A DNA stretch of 24,639 nt from Betaproteobacteria bacterium (lineage in GTDB: Bacteria > Pseudomonadota > Gammaproteobacteria > Burkholderiales > Burkholderiaceae_C). The stretch covers positions 1 through 24,639 of the forward strand of contig VBCQ01000207.1 of NCBI GenBank assembly GCA_005882155.1. Reading direction: 5' to 3'. Shown here piece by piece: positions 23,492-24,639 of this stretch. Positions within the stretch are counted from its first letter, which is position 1. Every line of letters starts with the position of its first letter. Both the position numbers and the translations under genes were made by a program. Below the pieces are notes generated by a model, which saw nothing but the letters and a program-made list of their open reading frames with translations, did not search any database and had not been told where the DNA came from.

Positions 23492-24639
23492 ATGAGCAAG
23501 CTCTGGGACCTGAGCCACATCCAGCCCTTGACCGAAATCGTCGTCGACGGCGAGACGATTCCCGCGATGTTCCGCAACGCCGTGGCGCGACGCGGCGATG
23601 CGGTCTTCATGCGCCAGAAAAAGCTCGGGCTGTGGCGCAGCTGGACGTGGAATCAAACCGCCGAAGCGGTGCGCGAGATCGCCCACGGGCTGATCGCGCT
23701 CGGCTTCGAGCCGCACGACTGCGCATCGGTGCTGTCGAACACGGTGATCGAATGGGTGCTCGCCGATCTCGCGGTGCTCAGCGCGGGCGGCGTGTCCAAC
23801 GGCATCTACCCGACCGACGCGCCGATCCAGGTGATGTACCTGTGCGCCGATTCGAAGACCCGGCTGCTGTTCGTCGAAGACGAGGAGCAGCTCGACAAGG
23901 TGCTTTCGGTGCGCGCCCACCTGCCCGATCTGCACAAGGTGATCGTGTTCGACATGGAGGGCTTGCGCAATCTCGACGACCCGCGCGTGATGAGCCTGGC
24001 CGCACTGCGCGAGCTGGGGCGTGCGCACGCGGCGGAGCATGCCGGCGCATTGCGCTTGCGCATCGATGCGTGCCAGCCGGACGACCTCGCGATCCTCGTC
24101 TACACGTCGGGCACCACCGGCCTGCCCAAGGGCGCGATGCACAGCCATCGCGGCCTGGTCTACACAGTGCGCGGCTACAACCGGATCGCAGCGCAGACCG
24201 AGAGCGACGAGCGCATGTGCTTTCTGCCGCTGTGCCACATCGCCGAGCGCATCGGCGGCGAGTATTTCGGCATCTACACCGGCGCGAAGCTGAACTTCGT
24301 CGAGAACCCCGAGACCGTGCCGGAGAACGTGCGCGAGATCTCACCGACCGTGCTCAGTGCCGTGCCGCGGGTGTGGGAGAAGTTCTACTCGGGCGTTGCA
24401 ATCTCGTTGCGCGAAGCGAGCCTGCTGCAACGCAAGGTCTACAACTGGGCGCTCTACGTCGGCGAGCGCATCGCCGAACTCACGCTGGCCGGCAAGCCGG
24501 TCGGCGTGTCGCTGAAGCTGCAGTTCCGGCTCGCGCGCTGGCTCGCGCTCGACAACGTCCGCAAGGTGATCGGCATTCACCGTGCGCGCGCTTTGTTCAC
24601 CGGCGCGGCGCCGATCTCGCCCGACCTCGTGCGCTGGTA
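23492..24639 (+). CDS. Long-chain acyl-CoA ligase-like AMP-forming enzyme, 3' end beyond window
   Basis: The frame from ATG 23492 (MSKLWDLSHIQPLTEIVVDG) is open to the window edge, 382 codons, with no stop. The adenylation P-loop YTSGTTGLPKG begins at about residue 204. PLCHIAERIGGEYFGIYTG, SAVPRVWEKFYSGV and ALFTGAAPISPDL follow, which is the order in large FACS/FadD-like ligases of about 600 or more residues. It forms an acyl-AMP and then an acyl-CoA from a carboxylic acid. Placement 10 bases after livF means it is almost surely in the liv operon and may activate the imported acid. The substrate (fatty, aromatic or terpenoid acid) is unknown. Confidence 0.9.
   Translation, partial: MSKLWDLSHIQPLTEIVVDGETIPAMFRNAVARRGDAVFMRQKKLGLWRSWTWNQTAEAVREIAHGLIALGFEPHDCASVLSNTVIEWVLADLAVLSAGGVSNGIYPTDAPIQVMYLCADSKTRLLFVEDEEQLDKVLSVRAHLPDLHKVIVFDMEGLRNLDDPRVMSLAALRELGRAHAAEHAGALRLRIDACQPDDLAILVYTSGTTGLPKGAMHSHRGLVYTVRGYNRIAAQTESDERMCFLPLCHIAERIGGEYFGIYTGAKLNFVENPETVPENVREISPTVLSAVPRVWEKFYSGVAISLREASLLQRKVYNWALYVGERIAELTLAGKPVGVSLKLQFRLARWLALDNVRKVIGIHRARALFTGAAPISPDLVRW

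Overview
The window looks like a chromosomal segment of a high-GC betaproteobacterium, most likely order Burkholderiales near the Rubrivivax/Leptothrix/Methylibium group. I infer this from gene content and order (xseB-ispA-dxs-folE2, aat-bpt, a betaproteobacterial Trp-rich small protein) and from the style of the GC-rich intergenic repeats. No database search was possible. Most of the window is core metabolism. I found no phage, plasmid, CRISPR or transposase genes.

Layout. (1) 91-2951, minus strand: a tight three-gene run of a Rieske non-heme iron oxygenase, an EamA-type permease and a mercaptopyruvate-type sulfurtransferase. (2) 3171-7074, plus strand: xseB, ispA, dxs and folE2, i.e. isoprenoid and tetrahydrofolate precursor synthesis. 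The first three are translationally coupled. dxs carries a frameshifting internal deletion and folE2 an early amber stop. (3) 7182-8695, minus: class I fumarase with a one-base frameshift near its C-terminus. (4) 8915-10885, plus: acetyl-CoA synthetase, followed by a bidirectional terminator shared with a small cytochrome c (minus). (5) 11359-15232: Trp-rich membrane protein, ilvD (minus), lgt, dnaQ and tRNA-Val(CAC) with its terminator. (6) 15301-17948: FAD-dependent oxidoreductase (plus) converging on the aat-bpt N-degron pair (minus). (7) 17926-19725, minus: an AtuA-family protein whose 3' end runs into 2.5 copies of an 81-bp GC-rich tandem repeat, then a small companion gene that is frameshifted. 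(8) 19832-24639, plus: a livHMGF-type ABC transporter operon and the 5' part of an acyl-CoA ligase cut by the window edge. A REP-like palindrome lies between livH and livM.

The genes supply central carbon flow (fumarase, Acs), isoprenoid, folate and branched-chain amino acid precursors, lipoprotein maturation, replication proofreading and N-degron tagging. The transporter plus acyl-CoA ligase suggests uptake and CoA activation of an organic acid.

The most unusual features are four reading-frame lesions (dxs, folE2, fumarase, the AtuA companion gene), three of them within 1.8 kb, and two repeat elements that have altered coding-gene boundaries. I see no convincing new multi-gene defence or mobile system. 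The best candidates for unexplored biology are the Rieske/EamA/sulfurtransferase operon and the AtuA/ABC-transporter/ligase neighbourhood.
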